Origin: Hyphococcus sp.
GTDB lineage: Bacteria; Pseudomonadota; Alphaproteobacteria; Caulobacterales; Parvularculaceae
Assembly: GCA_021776415.1 (NCBI GenBank)
Contig: JAJFFY010000003.1
Location: forward strand, 24,630-88,629
Direction: 5' to 3'
DNA length: 64,000 nucleotides
The notes beneath the pieces are model-generated. The model saw only the letters and a list, made by a program, of their open reading frames with translations. It did not search any database and was not told the DNA's origin. A program made the position numbers and the translations under genes. Below are positions 8,617 to 17,367 of this stretch, one piece after another. Position 1 is the stretch's first letter, and each line of letters starts with the position of its first letter.

Positions 8617-8949
8617 TCACGACGGTTTCACGAACTCTAGCCCGGCCTCACCTTTATCGCGCCAGACGACTTTTGCGTTAAGCGGTTCGGATAACGGGCT
8701 AAGACGAATGCAGACTTCGTCGGGGAGATTCTCCGCACCAATCGCAGAAATCAAACAGCCCTTGTCGCTCACATTGCGGGTAATACATTCGATTACGGAA
8801 TGATCTCTCAAAATCAACTTGGCGCTTTTAAACGCCGCCGCCCGGTCCTTCTCCCGCTTGTCATTGGGATCAGGTACGGCCTCACGCGGCGTAATCCTAG
8901 CCGATTTTGTCGCGCGTTTGCCAAAGCTTGGTTTATCCGGTGCTGACAT
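8617..8949 (-). CDS. PilZ domain protein (putative c-di-GMP binder)
   Basis: A 110-residue single-domain protein. Both c-di-GMP contact motifs appear intact: RxxxR as REKDR (around 32-36) and (D/N)xSxxG as NVSDKG (around 59-64). The remainder forms the expected beta-barrel, ending 'AKVVWRDKGEAGLEFV', typical of alphaproteobacterial PilZ proteins. It has no membrane segment. It is a solitary gene between the MATE pump and the GST on the same strand. It could link the second messenger to motility or envelope functions, but the context gives no partner. Confidence 0.85.
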   Translation of the reverse strand: MSAPDKPSFGKRATKSARITPREAVPDPNDKREKDRAAAFKSAKLILRDHSVIECITRNVSDKGCLISAIGAENLPDEVCIRLSPLSEPLNAKVVWRDKGEAGLEFVKPS

Positions 8950-9041
8950 CGCGGGGGCCTTTTCTTGCGGATGATATTTTGCCGGCTCAGAGTAAATCGA
9001 TGGTTAACAATTGGTTGCGCCTGATCGTAGTCTCGCCCGTC

Positions 9042-9659
9042 TCACTCAATTCGGGCGCAAGCTTTTTTCCAGGCGTCACGGGCGGTTGCGCGCTTAAAGT
9101 AGGCGTTTGTTTTGTCCCCCAACAGCGCCCCGTTTTTCGTAATCTTTACCAGAAAAAGCGGGTAGGTAATTGAGATATCCGCAAGCGAAAACTCGTCCAA
9201 TAAGTAGCCGTCATCGCTCAAATTCGCTTCGATAAAATCAAGGCAGTTTTTGGTTTCTTTTTCCGCCCATTCCTTCATGGCCGGTATGCGCTGTTCCTCC
9301 GGCAACAGAGCTGTTTGCCCTATCAGCATGTTGATATAACCGCCCATGCCCGCCTCACCAAAATGCAGCCATTGCAGATAGCGCCCATAGTCGCTGTCCT
9401 CCGGGCGCCGTGTTAATCGTCCGTCTGCGTATTTATTCGCCACATATTCCATTATCGCCACCGATTCAACGATGCGCTCATCGCCATCAAACATCACCGG
9501 CGTCTTTCCAAGTGGGTTGAGCGCAAGATATTCCGGCGCCTTCATTTTTGCGCGGTCCATCTGGCGGGTTTCAATCTCCGCCTCAACGCCAAGCTCTTCG
9601 AGCGCCCATAAGACCCGCAGTGATCGCGTATTTGGAAAATGAAATAGTTTCAATGTCAT
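9042..9659 (-). CDS. Glutathione S-transferase family protein
   Basis: A 205-residue cytosolic GST. The N-terminal thioredoxin-like domain starts MTLKLFHFPNTRSLRVLWAL; the Ser-Arg pair sits where the catalytic Ser/Tyr is expected. 'NPLGKTPVMFDGDERIVESVAIMEYV' contains the cis-Pro and the ES glutathione-binding motif. The C-terminal helical domain includes LLDEFSLADI with the N-capping Asp. The ATG at 9659 is preferred; an upstream in-frame extension to 9851 would add a non-GST stretch. It is divergent from the gamma-glutamyltransferase gene, and both bear on glutathione chemistry. Confidence 0.88.
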   Translation of the reverse strand: MTLKLFHFPNTRSLRVLWALEELGVEAEIETRQMDRAKMKAPEYLALNPLGKTPVMFDGDERIVESVAIMEYVANKYADGRLTRRPEDSDYGRYLQWLHFGEAGMGGYINMLIGQTALLPEEQRIPAMKEWAEKETKNCLDFIEANLSDDGYLLDEFSLADISITYPLFLVKITKNGALLGDKTNAYFKRATARDAWKKACARIE

Positions 9660-9826
9660 AGCGCGCCGCCTTGTTGCCTGAGCCTGCTTTATATCATCAC
9701 CGGCCAGCACGCCCAGGCAAAACAGCAGCGCCGCTAAGCTCCTCGACCATACTATCGCTGATGCCGCCGCTGGATTAAGGTGCCGGGCCGCAAGCAAGCT
9801 ATGCAAAGTCATGAAAAGGCCTCGAA

Positions 9827-11641
9827 ATGTCGAACCTTCCGCGCCGATCATCCCTCCTCCGCAATACTCTCACCGCCGCCTGTGCGGCCTCGTTGGCGTT
9901 TGGCCCGGGACCCGCAGCGCTGGCTGAAGAGGCTGCCGCGGCGCTCGACATTGGACCCGGCGCCCGCCCTGTCGGCGAGAACTGGTCGCGCAGCCCGGTT
10001 TTTGCCGCCAACGGCATCGCCGCGACCGCCCACCCGCTAGCAACCCAGACCGCGATAGAGGTTTTGAAAAAGGGCGGCAGCGCAGTCGATGCGGCGATTG
10101 CCGTCAATGCCGTTCTTGGCCTGATGGAGCCGACCGGAAACGGCGTTGGCGGCGATCTATTTGCAATCGTGTGGGATCCTAAAACAGAAAAACTTTATGG
10201 CCTCAACGGATCGGGCCGCTCGCCCATGGGGCGCTCGCTTGAACAGACGATTGAACGCTCCGCCGCCATCGTCGGTGAGGGAAACGGCATTCCGCCCCTG
10301 GGCCATTTGCCGGTCACCGTGCCGGGAACGGTCGATGCCTGGTTTGAGCTGCATAAAAAATTCGGCCGGCTTTCAATGCGCAAAAACCTCAAACCCGCCA
10401 TCAACTACGCCAAGAACGGTTTTCCGGTCTCGCCGGTTATCGCGATGTATCTGGCTAGAAATGAAGCGGGGTTTCTTGCCCGTGAAGAAATGATTGATGA
10501 TTACGAAAACGCCAAAGCGACATATTTTTCCGATGGTCCGCCAAAGGCCGGTGAGATTTTCCGCAACCCAGACCTAGCCAGCACGCTTGAGGTGATCGCC
10601 AAAAAGGGGCGCAAGGGTTTTTACAAGGGCAAGATCGCCCGCACCATCGACACTTATATGAAACGCATCGGCGGCGATCTGCGCTATGAGGATTTTGCGG
10701 CGCATAAAAGCCAATGGGTCGATCCGGCTTGCGTAGATTATCATGGTTACGACGTGTGCGAATTACCACCCAACAGCCAGGGATTTGCCGCGCTACAAAT
10801 GCTCAATATACTGAAGAATGTTGACCTGACGCAATGGTCACGCGGCTCCGCCGATGTCATTCACTATATCGTCGAGTCTAAACGCCTTGCTTTTGAAGAT
10901 GTCGCCCGCTTCTATGCCGATCCGGACTTTTCTGACATTCCTGCGGACAAGCTATTGTCAGGTGCTTACGGACGTGAGCTCTTTGACCGCATCGATCCGG
11001 CCCACGCGATGGCGGCGCCGCATGAGCTTATCGAGGACAAGCTTGAGGGCCCGGGCGACACCACCTATTTCACCGTTGCTGACGCCGACGGCATGATGGT
11101 CTCGCTCATTCAGTCTAACTATCGCGGCATGGGCTCTGGCCTGGTGCCCGACGGCCTCGGCTTCATGCTGCAGGATCGCGGCGAGCTCTTCTCGCTCGAC
11201 GCAAACCATCCCAACGCCTACGCCCCCGGCAAACGGCCGTTTCACACCATCATTCCGGCCTTCGTTATGAAAGACGGGGCGCCGTATATGTCGTTCGGCC
11301 TAATGGGCGGCGCGATGCAGCCCCAAGGCCATGTTCAGGTCCTGATCAACATCATCGATTACCATATGAATGTTCAAGAGGCGGGCGATGCGGCTCGCAT
11401 TAATCACTCTGGCGGGCGCCACCCAACAGGCATTGATCTTGATCCGGTTGGCCGCCTTGATGTTGAACCCGGCATTTCGGCGGCGACGATCGAGCGCCTT
11501 GAGGCGATGGGGCACAACGTCAATGTTGTCGATGATGGTGTTGTTTTTGGCGGCTATGAGGCGATCATTCGCGACCCGGTGACCGGCGTTTATGTCGGCG
11601 CAACAGAAATGCGCAAAGACGGATCGGTTAGCGGATATTAA
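9827..11641 (+). CDS. Gamma-glutamyltransferase family protein, exported
   Basis: A 604-residue N-terminal-nucleophile hydrolase precursor with a signal peptide (hydrophobic core about 12-33, AxA-like end near ALA33). GGT proenzymes self-cleave before a Thr that becomes the catalytic N-terminus. Here GDTTYFTVADADG (about 410-422) places that Thr at about 412. Upstream, 'GGSAVDAAIAVNAVLGLMEP' and 'TGNGVGGDLF' are the conserved large-subunit motifs, and GLMGGAMQPQGHVQ is in the small subunit. It transfers or hydrolyses gamma-glutamyl groups of glutathione-like compounds in the periplasm. The usual HFSV is YFTV, so substrate preference may differ. Divergent from a GST gene. Confidence 0.88.
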   Translation: MSNLPRRSSLLRNTLTAACAASLAFGPGPAALAEEAAAALDIGPGARPVGENWSRSPVFAANGIAATAHPLATQTAIEVLKKGGSAVDAAIAVNAVLGLMEPTGNGVGGDLFAIVWDPKTEKLYGLNGSGRSPMGRSLEQTIERSAAIVGEGNGIPPLGHLPVTVPGTVDAWFELHKKFGRLSMRKNLKPAINYAKNGFPVSPVIAMYLARNEAGFLAREEMIDDYENAKATYFSDGPPKAGEIFRNPDLASTLEVIAKKGRKGFYKGKIARTIDTYMKRIGGDLRYEDFAAHKSQWVDPACVDYHGYDVCELPPNSQGFAALQMLNILKNVDLTQWSRGSADVIHYIVESKRLAFEDVARFYADPDFSDIPADKLLSGAYGRELFDRIDPAHAMAAPHELIEDKLEGPGDTTYFTVADADGMMVSLIQSNYRGMGSGLVPDGLGFMLQDRGELFSLDANHPNAYAPGKRPFHTIIPAFVMKDGAPYMSFGLMGGAMQPQGHVQVLINIIDYHMNVQEAGDAARINHSGGRHPTGIDLDPVGRLDVEPGISAATIERLEAMGHNVNVVDDGVVFGGYEAIIRDPVTGVYVGATEMRKDGSVSGY

Positions 11642-11647
11642 GTAATC

Positions 11648-11687
11648 CAGCGTTTATCGTCCCCGAAAGCGGCGGCGATAAACGCTG
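11648..11687. terminator. Bidirectional terminator between convergent genes
   Basis: A perfect 12-bp inverted repeat, CAGCGTTTATCG (11648-11659) and CGATAAACGCTG (11676-11687), with a 16-nt loop. It lies in the 53-bp gap between the stop codons of the gamma-glutamyltransferase and amidohydrolase genes, so it can serve both. There is no long T tract. Confidence 0.7.
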
Positions 11688-11694
11688 ATCACAT

Positions 11695-12510
11695 TTAGAG
11701 CTTGAAAACACGCTTGGCGTTTTCAGACAAAAACTTGGCTTTGTTTTCGTCGTCCAGCCCCAGACCATCAAGCTGTTCCAGACAGCGCGACGGCGACAGC
11801 ATCGGGTAGTTGGTGCCGAACATGACCCGGCTTTTGCCCATGCCTTTCATGAATGAGACAAAGCTTTCCGGCAGCCGGTGCAGCGCATAAGCGCTTGTGT
11901 CCACATAGACGTTTTTAAACTTATGGGTCAGCGATACGACCTCGTCGAGCCACGGAAAGCCGACATGACCGGCGACAATGGTTAGTTCTGGAAAATCGAG
12001 CAGAACATCTTCGAGATAGGGAAGGGGCCGCCCGGTTTCCGACCGCTTTAAAGGACCGGTATGGCCAATTTGCGTGCAAAACGGCAGACCTTCATCGACG
12101 CAAGCGGTATAGATCGGATAATAGCGCCGGTCATTTGGTGGTAGATCCCACAGCCACGGGACTATCCGTACGCCAACAAATTTGCCGGTCTTTGCGCGGG
12201 CGCGGATTTCTCTGACCGCACCCATGGGATCATTCAGATCCACCGACATAAGCCCCCTCAGGCGACCGGGGGCTGTATCAACCGCCGTTTCAACGTCGTC
12301 GTTTGAAATCAACGCCCCGCCCGGCCCGCACCAGGCCGAGATCAGCGATATTGAAACGCCCGCAGCATCCATTTCGCCGATCAGCGCTTCAGGCTTTGGA
12401 ACCGGCGGATCATCGCTCTGGCTGGTCCAACGCAAAAGCGTCGCCAGCCATGGCTCGCGCATAAACCGCTCCGTCGGCAGCTGCGCCCAAACATCGATGA
12501 TTTCCATCAC
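11695..12510 (-). CDS. Amidohydrolase-2 family protein with atypical metal site
   Basis: A 271-residue TIM-barrel protein of the amidohydrolase-related (decarboxylase-like) superfamily. 'FCTQIGHTG', 'TIVAGHVGFPWLDE' and the C-terminal 'MFGTNYPML' align with the family strands. The N-terminal DxHxH metal motif is absent (IDVWAQLP), and the usual FGTD aspartate reads FGTN. This suggests altered or lost metal binding, or a sub-family using other ligands. It lies downstream of rho on the same strand but is probably a separate unit. The substrate is not predictable. Confidence 0.78.
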   Translation of the reverse strand: MMEIIDVWAQLPTERFMREPWLATLLRWTSQSDDPPVPKPEALIGEMDAAGVSISLISAWCGPGGALISNDDVETAVDTAPGRLRGLMSVDLNDPMGAVREIRARAKTGKFVGVRIVPWLWDLPPNDRRYYPIYTACVDEGLPFCTQIGHTGPLKRSETGRPLPYLEDVLLDFPELTIVAGHVGFPWLDEVVSLTHKFKNVYVDTSAYALHRLPESFVSFMKGMGKSRVMFGTNYPMLSPSRCLEQLDGLGLDDENKAKFLSENAKRVFKL

Positions 12511-12588
12511 AACCTCGTTTTATCAACGACAGCAATGGTCCGCCGCAGGAATGCGCCGCGCAACTATTTTGTGCAGCGCGCGCTGCAA

Positions 12589-13860
12589 TCAGGTGTTCAT
12601 TGAGTCGAAGAAATCCTGATTGGTTTTGGTTTGTTTAAGCTTGTCGATGAGGAATTCGATTGAATCCGAGACCCCCATTGGCGACAGGATGCGGCGCAGG
12701 ACAAATATTTTCTGCAGCTGCACCGGCGGCGTGATGAGGTCTTCTTTCCTGGTGCCGGATTTGGCGATATCGATCGCCGGATAGGTCCGCTTGTCGGCAA
12801 CCTTGCGGTCGAGGATCAATTCGGAGTTGCCGGTGCCTTTGAACTCTTCAAAGATCACCTCGTCCATCTTCGAGCCGGTCTCGATCAAGGCGGTTGCGAT
12901 AATCGTCAGTGAGCCGCCCTCTTCGATATTGCGCGCGGCGCCGAAAAACCGTTTCGGCCGCTGTAGCGCGTTGGCGTCAACGCCACCGGTCAGGACCTTG
13001 CCCGACGATGGCACCACGGTGTTGTAGGCCCTGCCGAGCCGGGTAATGGAATCGAGCAGGATCACCACATCGCGGCCATGTTCAACGAGCCGCTTGGCTT
13101 TTTCAATCACCATTTCTGCAACCTGAACGTGGCGCGTCGCTGGCTCGTCAAAGGTCGAGGAGACAACCTCGCCCTTCACCGAGCGCTGCATGTCGGTCAC
13201 CTCTTCCGGCCGCTCGTCGATGAGGAGAACGATGAGATAGGCCTCCGGGTGGTTTGCGGCGATGGAGTGGGCGATGTTTTGCAGAATAACCGTCTTGCCG
13301 GTCCGTGGCGGCGCGGTGATCAGCGCGCGCTGGCCTTTACCTAGCGGGGCGACCAGATCGATCACCCGCGCGGTCAGGTCTTTGGTGGTTTCACCAACAA
13401 CTTCCATGTTGAATCGCTCTTCCGGGTAGAGTGGGGTCAGGTTGTCAAAATGAACCTTGTGGCGGGCTTTTTCCGGATTCTCGAAATTAATCGTCGCGAC
13501 CTGTAATAGTGCAAAATAACGCTCGCCATCCTTGGGGCTGCGAATTTCGCCGATGACGGTGTCTCCGGTGCGCAACGCAAAGCGGCGGATCTGATTTGGC
13601 GAAACGTAGATATCATCTGGCCCGGCGAGATAATTGGCTTCTGGTGAGCGCAAGAAACCAAAGCCGTCTGACAAAACCTCCAAAACCCCGCCAGCGGAAA
13701 TTTCGACATCGTGGTCCGCTAATTCCTTGAGGATCGAAAACAGCATATCCTGCTTGCGCATGGTTGATGCGTTCTCAACCTCTAGCTCTTCGGCAAAAGC
13801 CAAAAGGTCTGCGGGTGATTTCTGCTTCAGCTCATCGAGCGTCATTTTTTCGGGCAGCAT
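12589..13860 (-). CDS. rho: Transcription termination factor Rho
   Basis: Hexameric RNA/DNA helicase for factor-dependent termination; 423 residues. The N-terminal Rho domain is followed by the cold-shock-like RNA-binding fold with DGFGFLR at about 65-71. The ATPase domain has the P-loop APPRTGKT at about 183-190 and '[13 protein letters not shown]' as Walker B. The '[31 protein letters not shown]' region corresponds to the Q/R loops. The ATG at 13860 is preferred over an upstream in-frame TTG because TTGAGG lies at the right distance. Upstream (13861-14021) is a GC-rich leader that may be used for autoregulation, as known for rho. Next gene upstream: hemJ. Confidence 0.97.
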   Translation of the reverse strand: MLPEKMTLDELKQKSPADLLAFAEELEVENASTMRKQDMLFSILKELADHDVEISAGGVLEVLSDGFGFLRSPEANYLAGPDDIYVSPNQIRRFALRTGDTVIGEIRSPKDGERYFALLQVATINFENPEKARHKVHFDNLTPLYPEERFNMEVVGETTKDLTARVIDLVAPLGKGQRALITAPPRTGKTVILQNIAHSIAANHPEAYLIVLLIDERPEEVTDMQRSVKGEVVSSTFDEPATRHVQVAEMVIEKAKRLVEHGRDVVILLDSITRLGRAYNTVVPSSGKVLTGGVDANALQRPKRFFGAARNIEEGGSLTIIATALIETGSKMDEVIFEEFKGTGNSELILDRKVADKRTYPAIDIAKSGTRKEDLITPPVQLQKIFVLRRILSPMGVSDSIEFLIDKLKQTKTNQDFFDSMNT

Positions 13861-14021
13861 GAAGAACCTCAATCGGGAAACGCCCGCACGGAACCGGCGG
13901 GGGCAAACGTCTAAAAAGAAATTGGCGGCGGTGTGTCAGCGGCAACAAAGCCAGCGTTGCACCCAGGAAGGGAAACTCGCCCTAGATATAGTGCGGGCAG
14001 AGCTAGCGTCAATCCGCGAGC

Positions 14022-14474
14022 CTAAAAAGGTTTTATGATTACCAGGATGACAATCAAAATCAGCAAGATGAATGGTGCTTCGTTGATTATACGCCAGAAT
14101 CTCTCGCTGCGCGGGCGCTCGCCGGCCTCGAACATACGCCGGGCGGTCGCATAAAATCCGTGAATCGCCGACATTGCGACTACCAGGGTTAGCTTGATCT
14201 GCAACCAGGTTTCGGAAAGTAGGGCCGGGTTTGCAATCAACATCAATATGCCGAGCACCCAGACCGCGATCATAGCAGGATTGATAATCCCCTTCAGCAG
14301 CCGGCGCTCCATTTGGACGAAGTAGCGCTCCGCCTCGCCGCCCTTTTCCGACTTGTGGTGATAAACAAACAGCCGTGGCAGATACATCATGCCGGCCATC
14401 CAGGCGATCACGGCGATGAGGTGAACCGCCTTAATCCATAAATAATACTCAGCGAGAACAGCGCCCATCATCAT
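14022..14474 (-). CDS. hemJ: HemJ, protoporphyrinogen IX oxidase
   Basis: A 150-residue inner-membrane protein with four hydrophobic helices, converting protoporphyrinogen IX to protoporphyrin IX in haem synthesis. The first helix carries the conserved His of 'WIKAVHLIAVIAWMAGMMYLPRLFVYH', and the third has 'LQIKLTLV' with the conserved Lys. The ATG overlaps the stop of hemE by 4 bp, so the two haem enzymes are translationally coupled. This hemE-hemJ-rho order is conserved at alphaproteobacterial origins. Confidence 0.93.
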   Translation of the reverse strand: MMMGAVLAEYYLWIKAVHLIAVIAWMAGMMYLPRLFVYHHKSEKGGEAERYFVQMERRLLKGIINPAMIAVWVLGILMLIANPALLSETWLQIKLTLVVAMSAIHGFYATARRMFEAGERPRSERFWRIINEAPFILLILIVILVIIKPF

Positions 14475-15502
14475 TCCCCACGTAGGTGGCGCACCAGCGC
14501 CGCAACATTTTCAGGGAGTGTTTCCGGCGTAAACCCATGCCCCAGATTGAAAATATAGGGTACGTCGCAGAAGGTTTTTAACAGACTGTCGGCGGCCCGT
14601 TTCATATCCCCGCCGCCCCTGATCACCACCAGCGGATCAAGCCCACCCTGAACCGTGGTATGGCCGCTTAAATTGCTGCGCGCCCAGGCTGGGTTCATGC
14701 CGTAATCAATGCTCAGCCCGTCGCATATCGCCAGCATCGCATATTCTGATGTCTTCTCTCCGACCCCTTTGGGAAACAAGATCACCGGCGTTTCCGGGTG
14801 GGCTTTTTTTACTCCTTGCGCGATTTTATTCAGCGGCCCTACCGAGACCGCCTTCAGGACCGGCCAGGGTAGTCCCCCGGCCCAAGTGTCGAACAGCTGC
14901 ACCACGTCTGCGCCTGCCTCAATCTGAGCGTTCAGATAGTCAATCGTTATCTCGCTGAGAAGATCAATGAGCTTCTCCAAAAACGCTGGGTCGCGGTAAT
15001 ACCACTTCCGAAGTGCCGCCGGATCGCGCATGGATTGGCCCGCAAGCATATAGGTTGCGACCGTCCACGGCGCTCCAGCGAAACCAATGAGCGCCTTTGT
15101 CGGATCAAGGGCGGCTCGGGTCAGGCGCACGGTTTCAAACACCGGTGCAAGGAATTTCAAAACATCTTGACCACGAAACCGATCAATATTTTCAGGCGTT
15201 ATGACCGGGTTGAGCCGTGGTCCCTCACCTTCACCAAACGTTAAACTCTGACCCATCGCATGGGGAATCAACAAGATATCGGCAAACAAGATTGCCGCAT
15301 CAAGATCAAACCGGCGGACCGGTTGCAGCGTCACTTCGCTTGCAAGCTCAGGATTATAGCACAGGTCCAGAAACGAGCCGGCCTTCGCCCGCAGCTCGCG
15401 ATATTCCGGAAGGTAACGCCCCGCCTGGCGCATAAACCAAACCGGCGGTATGGCCTGGACCTCTCCAATAAGAGCCCGGAGGATTTTTGATTGTCGTGTC
15501 AT
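14471..15502 (-). CDS. hemE: Uroporphyrinogen decarboxylase HemE
   Basis: A 343-residue cytosolic enzyme removing four carboxylates from uroporphyrinogen III to give coproporphyrinogen III. Signature PPVWFMRQAGRYLPEYR is at 19-35, and the catalytic Asp lies in 'ILFADILLIPHAMG'. The C-terminal 'FNLGHGF' signature is also present. The ATG at 15502 directly borders the AT-rich region with two CtrA-type boxes. In Caulobacter the hemE promoter lies inside the origin and is coupled to replication control; the same layout is inferred here. Confidence 0.97.
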   Translation of the reverse strand: MTRQSKILRALIGEVQAIPPVWFMRQAGRYLPEYRELRAKAGSFLDLCYNPELASEVTLQPVRRFDLDAAILFADILLIPHAMGQSLTFGEGEGPRLNPVITPENIDRFRGQDVLKFLAPVFETVRLTRAALDPTKALIGFAGAPWTVATYMLAGQSMRDPAALRKWYYRDPAFLEKLIDLLSEITIDYLNAQIEAGADVVQLFDTWAGGLPWPVLKAVSVGPLNKIAQGVKKAHPETPVILFPKGVGEKTSEYAMLAICDGLSIDYGMNPAWARSNLSGHTTVQGGLDPLVVIRGGGDMKRAADSLLKTFCDVPYIFNLGHGFTPETLPENVAALVRHLRGE

Positions 15503-15521
15503 TGGATGATTTTTTTACCTA

Positions 15522-15536
15522 TTAACTTTTCATAAA
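15522..15536. promoter_or_regulatory. CtrA-type box, one mismatch, in putative oriC
   Basis: TTAA-CTTTTCA-TAAA matches the CtrA consensus TTAA-N7-TTAA at seven of eight positions. It lies 20 bp upstream of the hemE start codon. Confidence 0.5.
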
Positions 15537-15542
15537 GGAATC

Positions 15543-15557
15543 TTAATAAAGGGTTAA
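15543..15557. promoter_or_regulatory. Perfect CtrA box in putative oriC
   Basis: TTAA-TAAAGGG-TTAA is an exact TTAA-N7-TTAA. It is one helical turn from the weaker site, with a GANTC methylation site between the two. CtrA silences the Caulobacter origin from such sites and also controls hemE transcription. Confidence 0.68.
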
Positions 15558-15888
15558 TATAAAGAAGGCTCGTGGATATGGGGGATAACAGGCAGGGATT
15601 TATTGCTCCACAGATATCATCCAAAAGACTCACAAGGTTTTGCGCAGGGAATAAAGTTTCAACGTCATGGTGAAAAGAGGGCTAAGCGCTTAAAATCACA
15701 TCACCGTCCGCCAATACGCCCTCTGTAAAACGATAGATATCCAAAATCCAGCGACAGACCGAAAGCACATACCTACCCAGGTCAGTTTTTCTATTTCCCC
15801 TGGGCGCCAGACTGGTAGGACTTTGGTGTTATAAACAGTAGAAATTCAGTGCTCGCGAAACACACCTGTTTTCCCTTATAGTTCCCCA

Positions 15889-16767
15889 ATGTCTCAACCC
15901 GTATCTGATGTCGACGCCGAACCGAAAGCAGCGCGTAAAACGCCGCCGCTGGCGACCTTTTTTCATGTTCATCTGGTCTCCGATTCAACCGGCGAAACCT
16001 TAAATGCGATGTTAAAAGCCACAGCCTCGCAATTTGTTGCGGCCAAACCGCTCGAGCACATTTATGCACTGGTGCGCTCGGCGGCGCAGATGGAAAAAAC
16101 CCTGGCGGAGATCGAAGCCTCTCCCGGTATTGTGCTTTACACAGTCATCAACCCAGAATTGCGCCGGCTTCTGGAAATCCGGTGCAGCGAGCTGCAAACC
16201 CCGGCAATTTCCATTCTCGACCCACTGTTGCACGCCTTTACCGACTATCTGGGACTTGAACAGTCCCACCAGCGCGGCGCACAACATCAACTAGATGAGA
16301 AATATTTCAACCGCATTGCAGCGCTGGATTACACACTCTCGCATGATGACGGTCAAATGGTGTGGGACCTTGAGCCCGCCGATGTCGTGTTGATCGGGGT
16401 TAGCCGCACCTCGAAAACCCCGACTTGCATGTATCTGGCAAACCGCGGCGTGAAGGCTGCAAATGTGCCGCTGATACCGACCTCCGATCCCCCGCCGGAA
16501 TTGTTTAAATTAAGAAAGCCGTTGATCGTCGGTTTGGTCGCAAGCCCGGAGCGCCTCGCCCAAATACGTAAAAGCCGGCTTGGCGGGCTCAACGCAGCTG
16601 GCGTCGCCGAAGAATATTCTGACCATGATTTGATCCGAGCTGAGGTTCTCCGCGCCAAGCGTCTGTGCGCCAAGCATCGTTGGCCGGTGATTGATGTGAC
16701 GCGGAAGTCCGTGGAGGAGACGGCCGCCGCAATCCTCACAAAACTATCAGCACGCGAAAACCAATGA
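15889..16767 (+). CDS. ppsR: PpsR, pyruvate, phosphate dikinase regulatory protein (DUF299/RP001 family)
   Basis: A 292-residue bifunctional ADP-dependent Ser/Thr kinase and phosphate-dependent phosphorylase, predicted to switch pyruvate phosphate dikinase (or PEP synthase) off and on. 'HLVSDSTGETL' near residues 28-38 and the P-loop-like GVSRTSKTPT at 170-179 define the family. This is the RP001 homologue that flanks the origin in Caulobacter and Rickettsia. It starts an operon whose next gene, maf, overlaps it by 4 bp (ATGA). No ppdK is in the window. Confidence 0.95.
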   Translation: MSQPVSDVDAEPKAARKTPPLATFFHVHLVSDSTGETLNAMLKATASQFVAAKPLEHIYALVRSAAQMEKTLAEIEASPGIVLYTVINPELRRLLEIRCSELQTPAISILDPLLHAFTDYLGLEQSHQRGAQHQLDEKYFNRIAALDYTLSHDDGQMVWDLEPADVVLIGVSRTSKTPTCMYLANRGVKAANVPLIPTSDPPPELFKLRKPLIVGLVASPERLAQIRKSRLGGLNAAGVAEEYSDHDLIRAEVLRAKRLCAKHRWPVIDVTRKSVEETAAAILTKLSARENQ

Positions 16768-17366
16768 CGCAGACACCACAAATCATTCTGGCGTCCGGCA
16801 GCGCTATTCGCGCAGACATACTGCGCGGCGCTGGCGTTTCGTTCGCTATTGCAAAGCCCGATGTCGATGAGACGATAATCAAGAGCGAGGCCGCTGAGGC
16901 TGATAAAACGCTGGAGCAAATGGCGATGATGTTGGCGGAGGCAAAAGCCCTTGATGTCGCCAAAACCACAAATGCCATTGTCATTGGCGCGGACCAAATT
17001 CTGGAGTTTGAAGGCCGGGCCTTTGACAAACCGCAAAATATGGATGAGGCGCGCGCGCGGCTGATCGAAATGGCGGGCGCCGCGCACACGCTGATCAATG
17101 CGGTGGCAATCGCGAGAAACGGTCGCATCACTTGGCGCAATCTTGAGCGCCCGAGGCTTCGCCTGCGGGCTTTGAGCGAGACGGAAGTCGACGCCTATCT
17201 CGCCGCCGCAGGGCCAGAAATATTGACCAGCGTCGGCGCCTATCAGATCGAGGGTGTTGGCGCGCGTTTGTTTGAGACCATTGAGGGCGACCACTTCTCA
17301 GTCCTCGGCCTTTGCCTTTTTCCCGTTCTCGATTGTTTGCGCCGCGAAGGCGCGCTGGCGTTTTAG
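16764..17366 (+). CDS. maf: Maf-family nucleotide pyrophosphatase
   Basis: A 200-residue cytosolic nucleoside triphosphate pyrophosphatase thought to hydrolyse modified or pyrimidine nucleotides. The N-terminal 'ILASGSAIRADILRGAG' corresponds to the family ASxSPRRxxLL, with Pro-Arg replaced by Ala-Ile, as is common in alphaproteobacterial members. 'IVIGADQIL' contains the catalytic Asp, and 'VGAYQIEGVGARLFETIEGD' is the conserved C-terminal segment. It overlaps ppsR by 4 bp and ends 1 bp before aroE, so all are translated from one message. Confidence 0.92.
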   Translation: MTQTPQIILASGSAIRADILRGAGVSFAIAKPDVDETIIKSEAAEADKTLEQMAMMLAEAKALDVAKTTNAIVIGADQILEFEGRAFDKPQNMDEARARLIEMAGAAHTLINAVAIARNGRITWRNLERPRLRLRALSETEVDAYLAAAGPEILTSVGAYQIEGVGARLFETIEGDHFSVLGLCLFPVLDCLRREGALAF

Positions 17367-17367
17367 G

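Larger units (their letters stand above)
15503..15888. other. Putative chromosomal replication origin (oriC) between hemE and ppsR
   Basis: A 386-bp gene-free region at the hemE/RP001(ppsR) junction, which is where the Caulobacter origin lies. The hemE side is AT-rich (about 15508-15565) and holds two TTAA-N7-type CtrA boxes with a GAATC (GANTC, CcrM) site between them at 15538-15542. A second GANTC (GACTC) is at 15627-15631. TGCTCCACA at 15604-15612 differs by one base from the Caulobacter G-type DnaA box TGATCCACA. ATATCCACG on the reverse strand (15571-15579) differs by two from TTATCCACA. No perfect DnaA box was found. The two parS motifs about 14-15 kb away support origin proximity. Confidence 0.65.

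Noticed and set aside
9660..9851. N-terminal extension of the glutathione S-transferase
   Set aside because: The extra residues precede the conserved GST first strand and have no family match; the ATG at 9659 fits the fold.
15839..15861. Similarity of GAAATTCAGTGCTCGCGAAA to a segment near 26641 (GAAAATTCAGCACTCGCCAA)
   Set aside because: Several mismatches over about 20 bases and no shared context; likely chance.
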